DNA from: Clostridia bacterium
GTDB lineage: Bacteria; Bacillota; Clostridia; Oscillospirales; Acutalibacteraceae
Assembly (NCBI GenBank): GCA_017623575.1
Contig: JAGAOS010000045.1
Location: 1 to 64,000 of the forward strand
Reading direction: 5' to 3'
DNA length: 64,000 nucleotides
In this document: one piece after another, positions 54,523 to 61,610 of the stretch
Layout: every line of letters begins with the position of its first letter
Position numbering within the stretch: the stretch's first letter is position 1
Notes under the pieces: model-generated
What the model was told of the DNA's origin: nothing
The model's database searches: none
What the model saw: the letters and a program-made list of their open reading frames with translations, nothing else
Program-made: the position numbers and the translations under genes

Positions 54523-54747
54523 CTATTTTTCTGTGATTTCGCAGTCGGGTTCAACCTTTTTGGCTTCCTTTTCAACCGCCTTTATCAAAGCGGGAATATC
54601 ACAGTCGTCCTCAACCTCTAAAAGTATTTTCCCTGTTAAAAAAACAACCCTTGCGGATTTTACACCCTCAAGCTTGCTTATGCCTTTTTCTACCTTTGCC
54701 GCGCAGTTAGCACAGTCAATTTCTGAAAATTTAAGTACCTTTTTCAT
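54523..54747 (-). CDS. Stand-alone HMA metal-binding protein
   Basis: A 74-residue ferredoxin-fold metallochaperone. C12 and C15 in IDCANCAAKVE form the GMxCxxC-type metal site, with the SKLEGVKSARVVF pattern of the fold. The C-terminal CDIPALIKAVEKEAKKVEPD is typical. It lies 8 bases before the ATPase gene, which lacks this domain. It is therefore probably a domain split off from the pump, or a chaperone delivering metal to it. GGAGAAAA precedes the ATG. Confidence 0.9.
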   Translation of the reverse strand: MKKVLKFSEIDCANCAAKVEKGISKLEGVKSARVVFLTGKILLEVEDDCDIPALIKAVEKEAKKVEPDCEITEK

Positions 54748-54765
54748 TTTATTTTCTCCTTTAAA

Positions 54766-55122
54766 CTATTCTGCTAAATGTTCCATACCTTGTGCAATAA
54801 TGCTTCGCACATGGGTGTCTGCCAATGAATAAAAAACAACCTTGCCTTCTCGCCTGAATTTTACAAGCTTGCTGTGTTTTAATGTTTTAAGCTGATGTGA
54901 TATTGCCGATTGGGTCATATTAAGCAGAGCCGCAATATCGCAAACGCAAAGCTCTTTTTCAAAAAGCAAATAAAGAATTTTTATGCGTGTTGTATCACCA
55001 AAAAGCTTAAAAAGGTCAGCAAGATCGCTAAGTGTTTCGTCTGAGGGTAGGGCAGACCTTACCTCATTGACTGCATCTTTGTGAATAAGTAAACATTCAC
55101 AGTTTGTGGCCGTTTTGCTCAT
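54766..55122 (-). CDS. ArsR/SmtB-family metal-sensing repressor (CadC-like)
   Basis: A 118-residue winged-helix repressor released from DNA by metal. It has C8 and C10 in TNCECLLIH and C59/C61 in ELCVCDI, a CadC-type alpha-3N Cd/Pb/Zn site. DTHVRSIIAQGMEH at the end matches an alpha-5 Zn site (Asp, His, His, Glu). The recognition helix is MTQSAISHQLKTLKHSKLV. First gene of the metal export operon, 18 bases before the HMA gene; it probably represses the promoter at 55155-55183 without metal. Confidence 0.92.
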   Translation of the reverse strand: MSKTATNCECLLIHKDAVNEVRSALPSDETLSDLADLFKLFGDTTRIKILYLLFEKELCVCDIAALLNMTQSAISHQLKTLKHSKLVKFRREGKVVFYSLADTHVRSIIAQGMEHLAE

Positions 55123-55133
55123 AACACTATCCT

Positions 55134-55183
55134 TTCATATGTTCAACTGTTCATATGATAACATAAACCTCAAACCCTGTCAA
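55134..55183 (-). promoter_or_regulatory. Promoter with overlapping ArsR-type operator for the metal export operon
   Basis: On the minus strand TTGACA (55183-55178), 17 bases, TATCAT (55160-55155), preceded by TG (extended -10). Two copies of TTCATATG at 55134-55141 and 55150-55157 lie 16 bases apart, the second inside the -10 box and the first over the arsR ribosome site. Because CATATG is palindromic this reads as an interrupted inverted repeat, as expected for an ArsR/SmtB operator. Confidence 0.65.
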
Positions 55184-55202
55184 GGCTTTTTATTAAAAAT
55201 CA

Positions 55203-55231
55203 TTGACAATCGGTGCCATATATTGTAAAAT
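55203..55231 (+). promoter_or_regulatory. Sigma-A promoter of the pyrH-to-polC block
   Basis: TTGACA (55203-55208), 17 bases, TAAAAT (55226-55231), with a perfect -35. It leaves a 60-base leader before ATG 55292. Confidence 0.75.
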
Positions 55232-55291
55232 ATAATAAGATAAATTTTATAGTTTTATCTCGCTCAAAATAATGCAGAATGGAGAAGAATT

Positions 55292-55996
55292 ATGGAACCT
55301 ATTTATAAAAGAGTCCTTATAAAATTAAGCGGTGAGGCACTTGCCGGTGCACAGGGTCACGGCCTTGATTTTGATAAGGTGTTAGAGATATGTAAAAGCA
55401 TTAAGGAAACCTATGATTTAGGTGTTGAAATAGCCATTGTTGTTGGTGGCGGTAATTTCTGGCGCGGTCGCTCCAGCGGAAAAATGGACAGAACTCGCGC
55501 AGACCACATGGGTATGCTAGCTACCGTTATTAACTCTCTTGCTTTGGCAGATGCTTTAGAGCAGTTAGGAGCTCCAGTTCGTGTTCAAACGGGTATTGAA
55601 ATGATTAAAATTGCCGAGCCTTATATCCGCCAAAAGGCGGTTCGCCATATGGAAAAAGGCAGAATTGTTATTTTTGGTTGCGGTACAGGTAATCCCTTTT
55701 TCTCCACCGATACAGGCGCCGCACTTCGCGCCGCTGAAATTGATGCAGATGTTATCTTCAAGGCAACTAATGTTGATGGCGTTTATGACAGTGACCCCAA
55801 AACCAATCCCGACGCTAAAAAGTATGACCGTCTTTCTTATATGGAGGTTCTCAGCAAGGGACTTCATGTTATGGATAGCACCGCCGCATCTCTTTGTATG
55901 GATAATGATATTAAAATTATGGTATTTAATCTTGATGAACCCGATAATATCCGTAAAGCAGTTTTGGGCGAGCAAAACGGAACTATTGTAGAATAA
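55292..55996 (+). CDS. pyrH: UMP kinase
   Basis: A 234-residue hexameric UMP kinase of the amino-acid kinase family, making UDP for nucleotide and wall precursor synthesis. Visible are [14 protein letters not shown] start ([12 protein letters not shown]), [30 protein letters not shown], and [13 protein letters not shown]. Length is normal. AGGAGAAG-like GGAGAAG lies before the ATG. It opens the classic Firmicutes block and is followed by frr after 19 bases. Confidence 0.96.
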   Translation: MEPIYKRVLIKLSGEALAGAQGHGLDFDKVLEICKSIKETYDLGVEIAIVVGGGNFWRGRSSGKMDRTRADHMGMLATVINSLALADALEQLGAPVRVQTGIEMIKIAEPYIRQKAVRHMEKGRIVIFGCGTGNPFFSTDTGAALRAAEIDADVIFKATNVDGVYDSDPKTNPDAKKYDRLSYMEVLSKGLHVMDSTAASLCMDNDIKIMVFNLDEPDNIRKAVLGEQNGTIVE

Positions 55997-56015
55997 TGTT
56001 AAAGGAGATAATTTT

Positions 56016-56570
56016 ATGAAAAATTTACTTGCAAAAACCGAAGAAAAAATGGATAAATCCTTAAACGCTTTGGACAGGGAATTTAAAGCAGTTCGTGCAG
56101 GCCGTGCAAATCCTGCCGTTTTAGATAAGGTTTTGGTTGATTATTACGGCACCCCCACACCCGTTCAGCAGATGGCTGCCGTTTCGGTTCCTGAGGGCAG
56201 AACCCTTCAGATTCAGCCTTGGGATGTTTCTACCCTTCGCGATATCGAAAAGGCTATTTTAACCTCTGATATTGGTATTAATCCTCAGAATGACGGTAAG
56301 GTTATCCGCCTTATGTTCCCCCCTCTTACCGAGGAGCGTCGTCGTGATTTGGTTAAAGATATTCGCAAAATGGGTGAGGATACAAAGGTTGCAATCCGCT
56401 CTGTTCGTCGCGATGCCATTGAAAAGGCAAAGGCAATGAAAAAGAACAACGAAATCACCGAGGATGACCTTTCGGGTGCTGAAAAGAAAATTCAAAACCT
56501 TACTGATAAATTCTGTAAGGAAGCAGATGATTTAACAACTGCAAAAGAAAAGGAAATTATGGAAATCTAA
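56016..56570 (+). CDS. frr: Ribosome recycling factor
   Basis: A 184-residue factor that, with EF-G, splits ribosomes after termination. The family pattern is clear: REFKAVRAGRANPAVLDKV, VDYYGTPTPVQQMA, TLQIQPWDVS, PPLTEERRRDLVKDIRKMGED. Length is normal. AAAGGAGA precedes the ATG. A hairpin lies between it and uppS. Confidence 0.97.
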   Translation: MKNLLAKTEEKMDKSLNALDREFKAVRAGRANPAVLDKVLVDYYGTPTPVQQMAAVSVPEGRTLQIQPWDVSTLRDIEKAILTSDIGINPQNDGKVIRLMFPPLTEERRRDLVKDIRKMGEDTKVAIRSVRRDAIEKAKAMKKNNEITEDDLSGAEKKIQNLTDKFCKEADDLTTAKEKEIMEI

Positions 56571-56588
56571 TTGCTTTAAATATTTTTT

Positions 56589-56623
56589 AACGCCCATCGG
56601 TTTGGATAAGCCCGATGGGCGTT
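56589..56623 (+). terminator. Hairpin between frr and uppS
   Basis: ACGCCCATCGG and CCCGATGGGCGTTT pair around TTTGGATAAG. The T-run is short, so it may act as a partial terminator that lowers downstream expression rather than a full stop. Confidence 0.6.
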
Positions 56624-56642
56624 TCAAAAGGGTGACTAAAAA

Positions 56643-57371
56643 ATGCTTTTTAAATCTAAAAAAAAGGCAACTGAAATAACCTTGCCCCGCCACATTGCCA
56701 TAATTATGGATGGTAACGGTCGCTGGGCAAAAAAACGCGCATTACCTCGTTCGGCGGGGCATAGCGCAGGCTCAAAAAACTTTAAAGATATTGCGAGGTA
56801 CTGCAATAAAATAGGCTTGGAATACCTTACCGTTTACGCTTTTTCAACCGAAAATTGGAAGCGCCCTAAAGAAGAAGTGGATAATATTATGAATATTCTC
56901 CGCGACTATTTAAAGGATGCCAAAAATTTTAAGGATGAAAACATAAAGGTTAAGTTTATAGGCAATATTGATGTGCTTCCCGAGGATATTATTTATCTCA
57001 TTCACGATGCTGAGGAAAATTCCAAGGATGCAACGGGACTTCATCTTAACATTGCCCTTAATTACGGCGGCAGGGATGAGCTTGTTTTTGCCTTTAAAAA
57101 TCTTGCTGAAAAGGTTAAAAACGATGAAATCGCGTTGGATGATATTACCGAGGAAACTGTATCAAATTCTCTTTATACCGCAGGTCAGCCTGACCCTGAT
57201 TTTATTATAAGACCCAGCGGTGAGTACAGACTTTCCAACTATCTTATATGGCAAAGCGCCTATGCAGAATTCTGGTTTTCAGATGTTTTGTGGCCTGATT
57301 TTTCACCCAAGCATTTGGATAAAGCTATTGAGGATTTTAATAGACGCAATCGTCGTTTTGGCGGAGTGTAA
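56643..57371 (+). CDS. uppS: Isoprenyl transferase (undecaprenyl diphosphate synthase)
   Basis: A 242-residue cis-prenyltransferase that builds the C55 lipid carrier for wall synthesis. D23 in IIMDGNGRWAKKR is the Mg-binding catalytic aspartate. YAFSTENWKRP, LNYGGRDEL and the C-terminal PDFIIRPSGEYRLSNYLIWQSAYAE (span) are family signatures. Its neighbours cdsA and dxr/ispG supply membrane lipid and isoprenoid precursors. Confidence 0.96.
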   Translation: MLFKSKKKATEITLPRHIAIIMDGNGRWAKKRALPRSAGHSAGSKNFKDIARYCNKIGLEYLTVYAFSTENWKRPKEEVDNIMNILRDYLKDAKNFKDENIKVKFIGNIDVLPEDIIYLIHDAEENSKDATGLHLNIALNYGGRDELVFAFKNLAEKVKNDEIALDDITEETVSNSLYTAGQPDPDFIIRPSGEYRLSNYLIWQSAYAEFWFSDVLWPDFSPKHLDKAIEDFNRRNRRFGGV

Positions 57372-57383
57372 GGGGGCTTTAAA

Positions 57384-58253
57384 ATGAAAACTCGTATTAT
57401 TTCAGGCGCAGTTTTAGTAACGCTTTTGGTGGCGCTTCTTGCAGTTTCGGTAGAGTATTCTGCTGTTATGTTTATAGCCTGTGCAATTCTTTCCGCCATT
57501 GCCGTTTATGAAGCTCTGTATACTACAGGTATAGCTAAAAATAAAGCTATTACAGCGGTTGGATGTGCTTTTTCTGTCCTTTACATTTTAAGGGATGTGC
57601 TTGGCGGCTTGTTGCCGGCCTTATTTTTGAAATATGCTAATATAACAAATACGGAATTTTTAACAGTGTTATTTGTACTTATTCAGTTTGCGCTATATCT
57701 TAAATTCCATAAGGATATAAAACTTCATGGTATGCTCGGTATGATAGCATTGCCAATAGTTATTTCCTATGCCTTTTTTGGCTTTGCTACCCTTGTTATT
57801 GCGGGCTCGGCTTTGCTTTATGTTGTTTTGGTATTTTGTTGGTCTGCCATTGCTGATACAGGCGCTTATTTTGTGGGCGTTGCTATCGGTAAGCATAAAA
57901 TGGCACCTGTTATCAGTCCTAAAAAAAGTTGGGAAGGCTTGATTGGCGGAATTTTATCTTCACTGTTGGTAACCTTCGGCGTATGTATGCTGTATCAGAA
58001 TTGCTTTGATATTAAGGTAAGCACCATAGGAATTTTAATAGCAACACCTATCTTTGTGCTTATTGGTGTAATGGGTGATTTAACAGCATCTCTTATTAAA
58101 AGAAAATGCGAAATTAAAGATTTTGGCAGACTTATACCCGGTCATGGCGGAATATTAGATCGCTTTGACAGTATATTAATGATTTCAGCCGCTTTTGCCA
58201 CCTTGATAGAGCATATTTCGTTTATGCCGGGCGGTACTTCTTTCTCATTATAA
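57384..58253 (+). CDS. cdsA: Phosphatidate cytidylyltransferase
   Basis: A 289-residue integral membrane enzyme making CDP-diacylglycerol for phospholipids. About seven to eight hydrophobic segments precede the C-terminal signature, where ISPKKSWEGLIGG and GDLTASLIKRKCEIKDFG lead to PGHGGILDRFDSIL. The last contains the conserved Asp/Arg/Asp. It starts 12 bases after uppS with GGGGG-type site (AAGGGGGC). Confidence 0.95.
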   Translation: MKTRIISGAVLVTLLVALLAVSVEYSAVMFIACAILSAIAVYEALYTTGIAKNKAITAVGCAFSVLYILRDVLGGLLPALFLKYANITNTEFLTVLFVLIQFALYLKFHKDIKLHGMLGMIALPIVISYAFFGFATLVIAGSALLYVVLVFCWSAIADTGAYFVGVAIGKHKMAPVISPKKSWEGLIGGILSSLLVTFGVCMLYQNCFDIKVSTIGILIATPIFVLIGVMGDLTASLIKRKCEIKDFGRLIPGHGGILDRFDSILMISAAFATLIEHISFMPGGTSFSL

Positions 58254-58296
58254 TTGATTTGCTTATAATTTATAAAAAACAGGAATACTAATTATT

Positions 58297-59439
58297 ATGA
58301 AAAAAATTACTATTTTAGGTTCAACAGGCTCTATAGGCACTCAGGCTCTTACCGTTGCCGAAAAACTAGGACTTGGTATCACAGCTCTTGCGGCGGGTGG
58401 TAGGAATCCGGATTTACTTGAAGCTCAGGCAAGAAAATGGAATCCCGAATATATTGCGGTAACAAACGAAGCCGCCGCCAAGGAACTGAAAATCCGTCTT
58501 GCTGATACTAATATTAAAGTAGAAGGCTCTGCTGATGCTGTCAACATAGCCGCCACAATGGATGCTGATATGGTGCTTAATTCCATTGTTGGTATAGCAG
58601 GACTCCGCCCGACCTTAGCCGCAATTGACTCGGGCAAAAATATTGCTCTTGCCAATAAGGAAACCCTAGTTACAGGCGGCGATATTGTAATGTCCCGCGC
58701 TAAGGAAAAGGGAGTTTCAATATTCCCTGTGGATAGTGAACATTCGGCTATTTTTCAGTCGCTTATGGGCGTGCCAAAGGGTAATCCTTATAAAATTCTG
58801 CTTACCGCATCGGGTGGACCATTCTTTGGTAAAACAAGGGATGAGCTTAAAAATATCACCCCTGCCGATGCCTTAAAGCACCCTAATTGGGATATGGGAC
58901 AAAAAATCACCATAGATAGCGCAACCCTTATGAATAAAGGCCTTGAGGTTATTGAGGCGGTGCATTTGTTCTCGGTTTCAGCCGATAATATTGAGGTGCT
59001 TGTGCATAGACAAAGCATTCTCCATTCGGCTGTAGAGCTGGAGGACGGTGCTGTTATCGGTCAGCTTGGCACACCCGATATGGCAATCCCCATTCAGTTT
59101 GCCTTTACCTACCCTAACCGTATGCCTTCTCCCGCACCAAAGCTATCACTTACCGATATTGCCACCCTTACCTTTGAAAAGCCAGATACTAATACCTTCA
59201 CCTGTCTTGCAACCTGTATTTCGGCAATCAAAAGGGGAGGACTCTATCCCACCGCCGCAAACGGTGCAAACGAAATGGCTGTAGAGCTTTTCTTAAAGGG
59301 CAAAATCTCCTTTTTACAGATTGGTGAGTTTGTGGCTAAGGCAACTGATGCCTGCGTTAATAAGCAGAGCTTTACGGTTGAGGATGTTTTTGAAGCCGAC
59401 CGCCTTGCCCGCGAGTCAGTTTTATCTTATATTAAATAG
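58297..59439 (+). CDS. dxr: 1-deoxy-D-xylulose-5-phosphate reductoisomerase
   Basis: A 380-residue NADPH enzyme, the second step of the MEP isoprenoid pathway. ILGSTGSIGTQAL binds NADPH; ANKETLVTGG, PVDSEHSAIFQSL (metal and substrate Asp/Glu) and ASGGPFFG follow. DSATLMNKGLEVIEA completes the active site. With ispG two genes on, this shows the MEP pathway in use. Confidence 0.97.
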   Translation: MKKITILGSTGSIGTQALTVAEKLGLGITALAAGGRNPDLLEAQARKWNPEYIAVTNEAAAKELKIRLADTNIKVEGSADAVNIAATMDADMVLNSIVGIAGLRPTLAAIDSGKNIALANKETLVTGGDIVMSRAKEKGVSIFPVDSEHSAIFQSLMGVPKGNPYKILLTASGGPFFGKTRDELKNITPADALKHPNWDMGQKITIDSATLMNKGLEVIEAVHLFSVSADNIEVLVHRQSILHSAVELEDGAVIGQLGTPDMAIPIQFAFTYPNRMPSPAPKLSLTDIATLTFEKPDTNTFTCLATCISAIKRGGLYPTAANGANEMAVELFLKGKISFLQIGEFVAKATDACVNKQSFTVEDVFEADRLARESVLSYIK

Positions 59440-59465
59440 TTTTATTATATTTCTGGGAGGCAGTT

Positions 59466-60518
59466 ATGCTGGAAGCAATAGGCTCGTTTTTCAGTACGGT
59501 ATGGCCGTATGTTATTGCGTTTATATTTTTTATTTTTCTTGTGGTAATTCACGAATTTGGTCACTTTATAGCGGCAAAAACGCTGGGAGTCCGCGTTAAT
59601 GAGTTTGCAGTAGGCTTTGGACCAACCCTGTTAAAGAAAAAAGGTAAAGAGACCCTTTATATGCTAAAGCTTATACCCTTTGGCGGCTATTGCGCTATGG
59701 AGGGTGAGGATGAAAAGAGCGATGATTCCAAGGCGTTTTGTAATAAGGCGGCATGGCGCAGATTTTTAATTGTTGTAATGGGTGCCGTTTTTAATCTTTT
59801 GTTTGGACTTATAATTGTGGGAATTACTTTAGCACCAATGAAATCCTATGCTACAACAACCGTTGCGGAATTTGCCGAAACAGCTACAAGCAATGCCGAA
59901 AACGGACTTGAGTTAGGGGATGAAATAATAGAAATAGAGGGTCGTAATATATATACCTTCTATGATCTTTCCTACAATTTTACCGCCGTTGATGATGGTA
60001 AGCTTAATATGACGGTACTTCGCGGCGGTGAAGAGGTAGCCCTTAAAAATGTCCCCTTTGCTACCGAAAAATATGAGGGTTATAATGTTGTAAAGCTGGA
60101 TTTTAAGGTCAAAGGCGAAAAACCAACCGTTGGTTCATTTTTAAAGCAAACTGTAAATACCTCTATATCCTATGGCAGAATGGTTGTTTTTTCCCTTGTA
60201 GATATGATAAAGGGAAGATATAGGGTCAGCGATATTTCGGGACCCGTTCAGGTTACGGCAACCTTGGGCGAAGCGGCAAAAGCAGGCATATTTGATATGC
60301 TGCCCCTTATTGCTTTAATCACTATAAATTTAGGTATATTTAATCTGTTACCCATTCCCGCGTTGGATGGCGGCAGACTTGTCTTTATTTTAATTGAAAT
60401 GATATTCCGCAAACCCGTACCTCAGAAATACGAAAAATGGGTACACGCAGTTGGCATGATATTCCTGCTTACCCTTATGGCGGTAATATTGGTTAAGGAT
60501 ATCTGGGCATTTTTCTAA
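59466..60518 (+). CDS. rseP: RseP/RasP-family site-2 metalloprotease
   Basis: A 350-residue intramembrane zinc protease. H29, E30 and H33 of HEFGHF lie in the first membrane helix, with one PDZ domain (about 130-205, GDEIIEIEGR). The second metal motif is in NLLPIPALDGGRL. Members cut anti-sigma factors and leftover signal peptides. TGGGAGG lies before the ATG. Its place between dxr and ispG matches other Clostridia. Confidence 0.95.
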   Translation: MLEAIGSFFSTVWPYVIAFIFFIFLVVIHEFGHFIAAKTLGVRVNEFAVGFGPTLLKKKGKETLYMLKLIPFGGYCAMEGEDEKSDDSKAFCNKAAWRRFLIVVMGAVFNLLFGLIIVGITLAPMKSYATTTVAEFAETATSNAENGLELGDEIIEIEGRNIYTFYDLSYNFTAVDDGKLNMTVLRGGEEVALKNVPFATEKYEGYNVVKLDFKVKGEKPTVGSFLKQTVNTSISYGRMVVFSLVDMIKGRYRVSDISGPVQVTATLGEAAKAGIFDMLPLIALITINLGIFNLLPIPALDGGRLVFILIEMIFRKPVPQKYEKWVHAVGMIFLLTLMAVILVKDIWAFF

Positions 60519-60532
60519 AAGAAAGGATTCTA

Positions 60533-61603
60533 TTGACTATGTTCAAAAGGGAAGATACTGTAAAGGTAAAAATCGGTCAGGGCGAAAATGCAGTTTTTGT
60601 AGGCGGCGATGCCCCTGTTTCGGTTCAGTCTATGTTAAATAAGCACTCAACCGATTTTAAGGGAAATATTGCTCAGGCTGTTGCTTTAGAAAAGGCTGGC
60701 TGTGAAATTATCCGTGTTTCGGTTCCCGATATTAATACAGTCCCCCTTATCGCCAAGCTCAAAGAGGCGGTAAGGGTTCCCATTGTTGCCGATATTCATT
60801 TTGATTATAAATTAGCAATAGAAAGCGCCTTTGCAGGGGTGGATAAAATCCGTATTAACCCCGGCAATATAGGTGATGATTCCAAGGTTAAGCAGGTTGT
60901 GGATGTCTGCAAGCAAAAAAACATTCCCATACGCGTTGGCGTAAATTCCGGCTCGGTTGAAAAGCATATTCTTGCAAAATATGGTTCCCCCACACCTGAA
61001 GCGCTTATTGAAAGCGGAATGTACCATATTTCTCTTTTAGAAAAATTTGATTTTGATAGGATTATTTTATCTTTAAAATCCTCAAATGTTCAAACAATGT
61101 TTGAAACCTATATGGGTGCGGCAGAGGTGTGCCGTTATCCACTTCATTTAGGAGTAACCGAGGCTGGTACACTTCGTATGGGTACTCTGCGCTCAGCGGC
61201 GGGTATAGGCGGACTTTTATTAAACGGAATAGGCAGTACAATCCGTGTATCTCTTACAGATGACCCTGTGACCGAGGTTGAGGCAGGTCTGGAGCTTTTA
61301 ACAGCAATAGGTCTTAAAAAAGGCGGTGTGCGCTTTGTTTCCTGCCCCACCTGTGGAAGAACCTCAATTGATTTGGTTGACCTTGCAAAAAAGGCTGAAA
61401 TTGCGCTTAAAAACTGCAAAAAGGATATTACCGTAGCAATAATGGGCTGTGTTGTAAATGGTCCGGGTGAGGCAAAAGAGGCCGACATTGGTATTGCAGG
61501 CGGTAAAGGTGAAGGAATTATTTTTAAAAAAGGTGAGATAATAAAAAAACTGCCCGAGAACGAGCTTCTTGCGGCGCTTTTAGAAGAGATTGAAAGGTTA
61601 TAA
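60533..61603 (+). CDS. ispG: 4-hydroxy-3-methylbut-2-en-1-yl diphosphate synthase (flavodoxin/ferredoxin)
   Basis: A 356-residue [4Fe-4S] enzyme, the penultimate MEP pathway step. The TIM barrel half holds VSVQSMLNKHSTD and IVADIHFDYKLAIES; the cluster cysteines lie in VSCPTCGRTSID and MGCVVNGPGEAKEADIG. GAAAGGA is five bases before the TTG at 60533 and eleven before the ATG at 60539, so the TTG start (MTMFKRE) is slightly favoured. It takes the position of proS in Bacillus between rseP and polC. Confidence 0.96.
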   Translation: MTMFKREDTVKVKIGQGENAVFVGGDAPVSVQSMLNKHSTDFKGNIAQAVALEKAGCEIIRVSVPDINTVPLIAKLKEAVRVPIVADIHFDYKLAIESAFAGVDKIRINPGNIGDDSKVKQVVDVCKQKNIPIRVGVNSGSVEKHILAKYGSPTPEALIESGMYHISLLEKFDFDRIILSLKSSNVQTMFETYMGAAEVCRYPLHLGVTEAGTLRMGTLRSAAGIGGLLLNGIGSTIRVSLTDDPVTEVEAGLELLTAIGLKKGGVRFVSCPTCGRTSIDLVDLAKKAEIALKNCKKDITVAIMGCVVNGPGEAKEADIGIAGGKGEGIIFKKGEIIKKLPENELLAALLEEIERL

Positions 61604-61610
61604 TTAAAAA

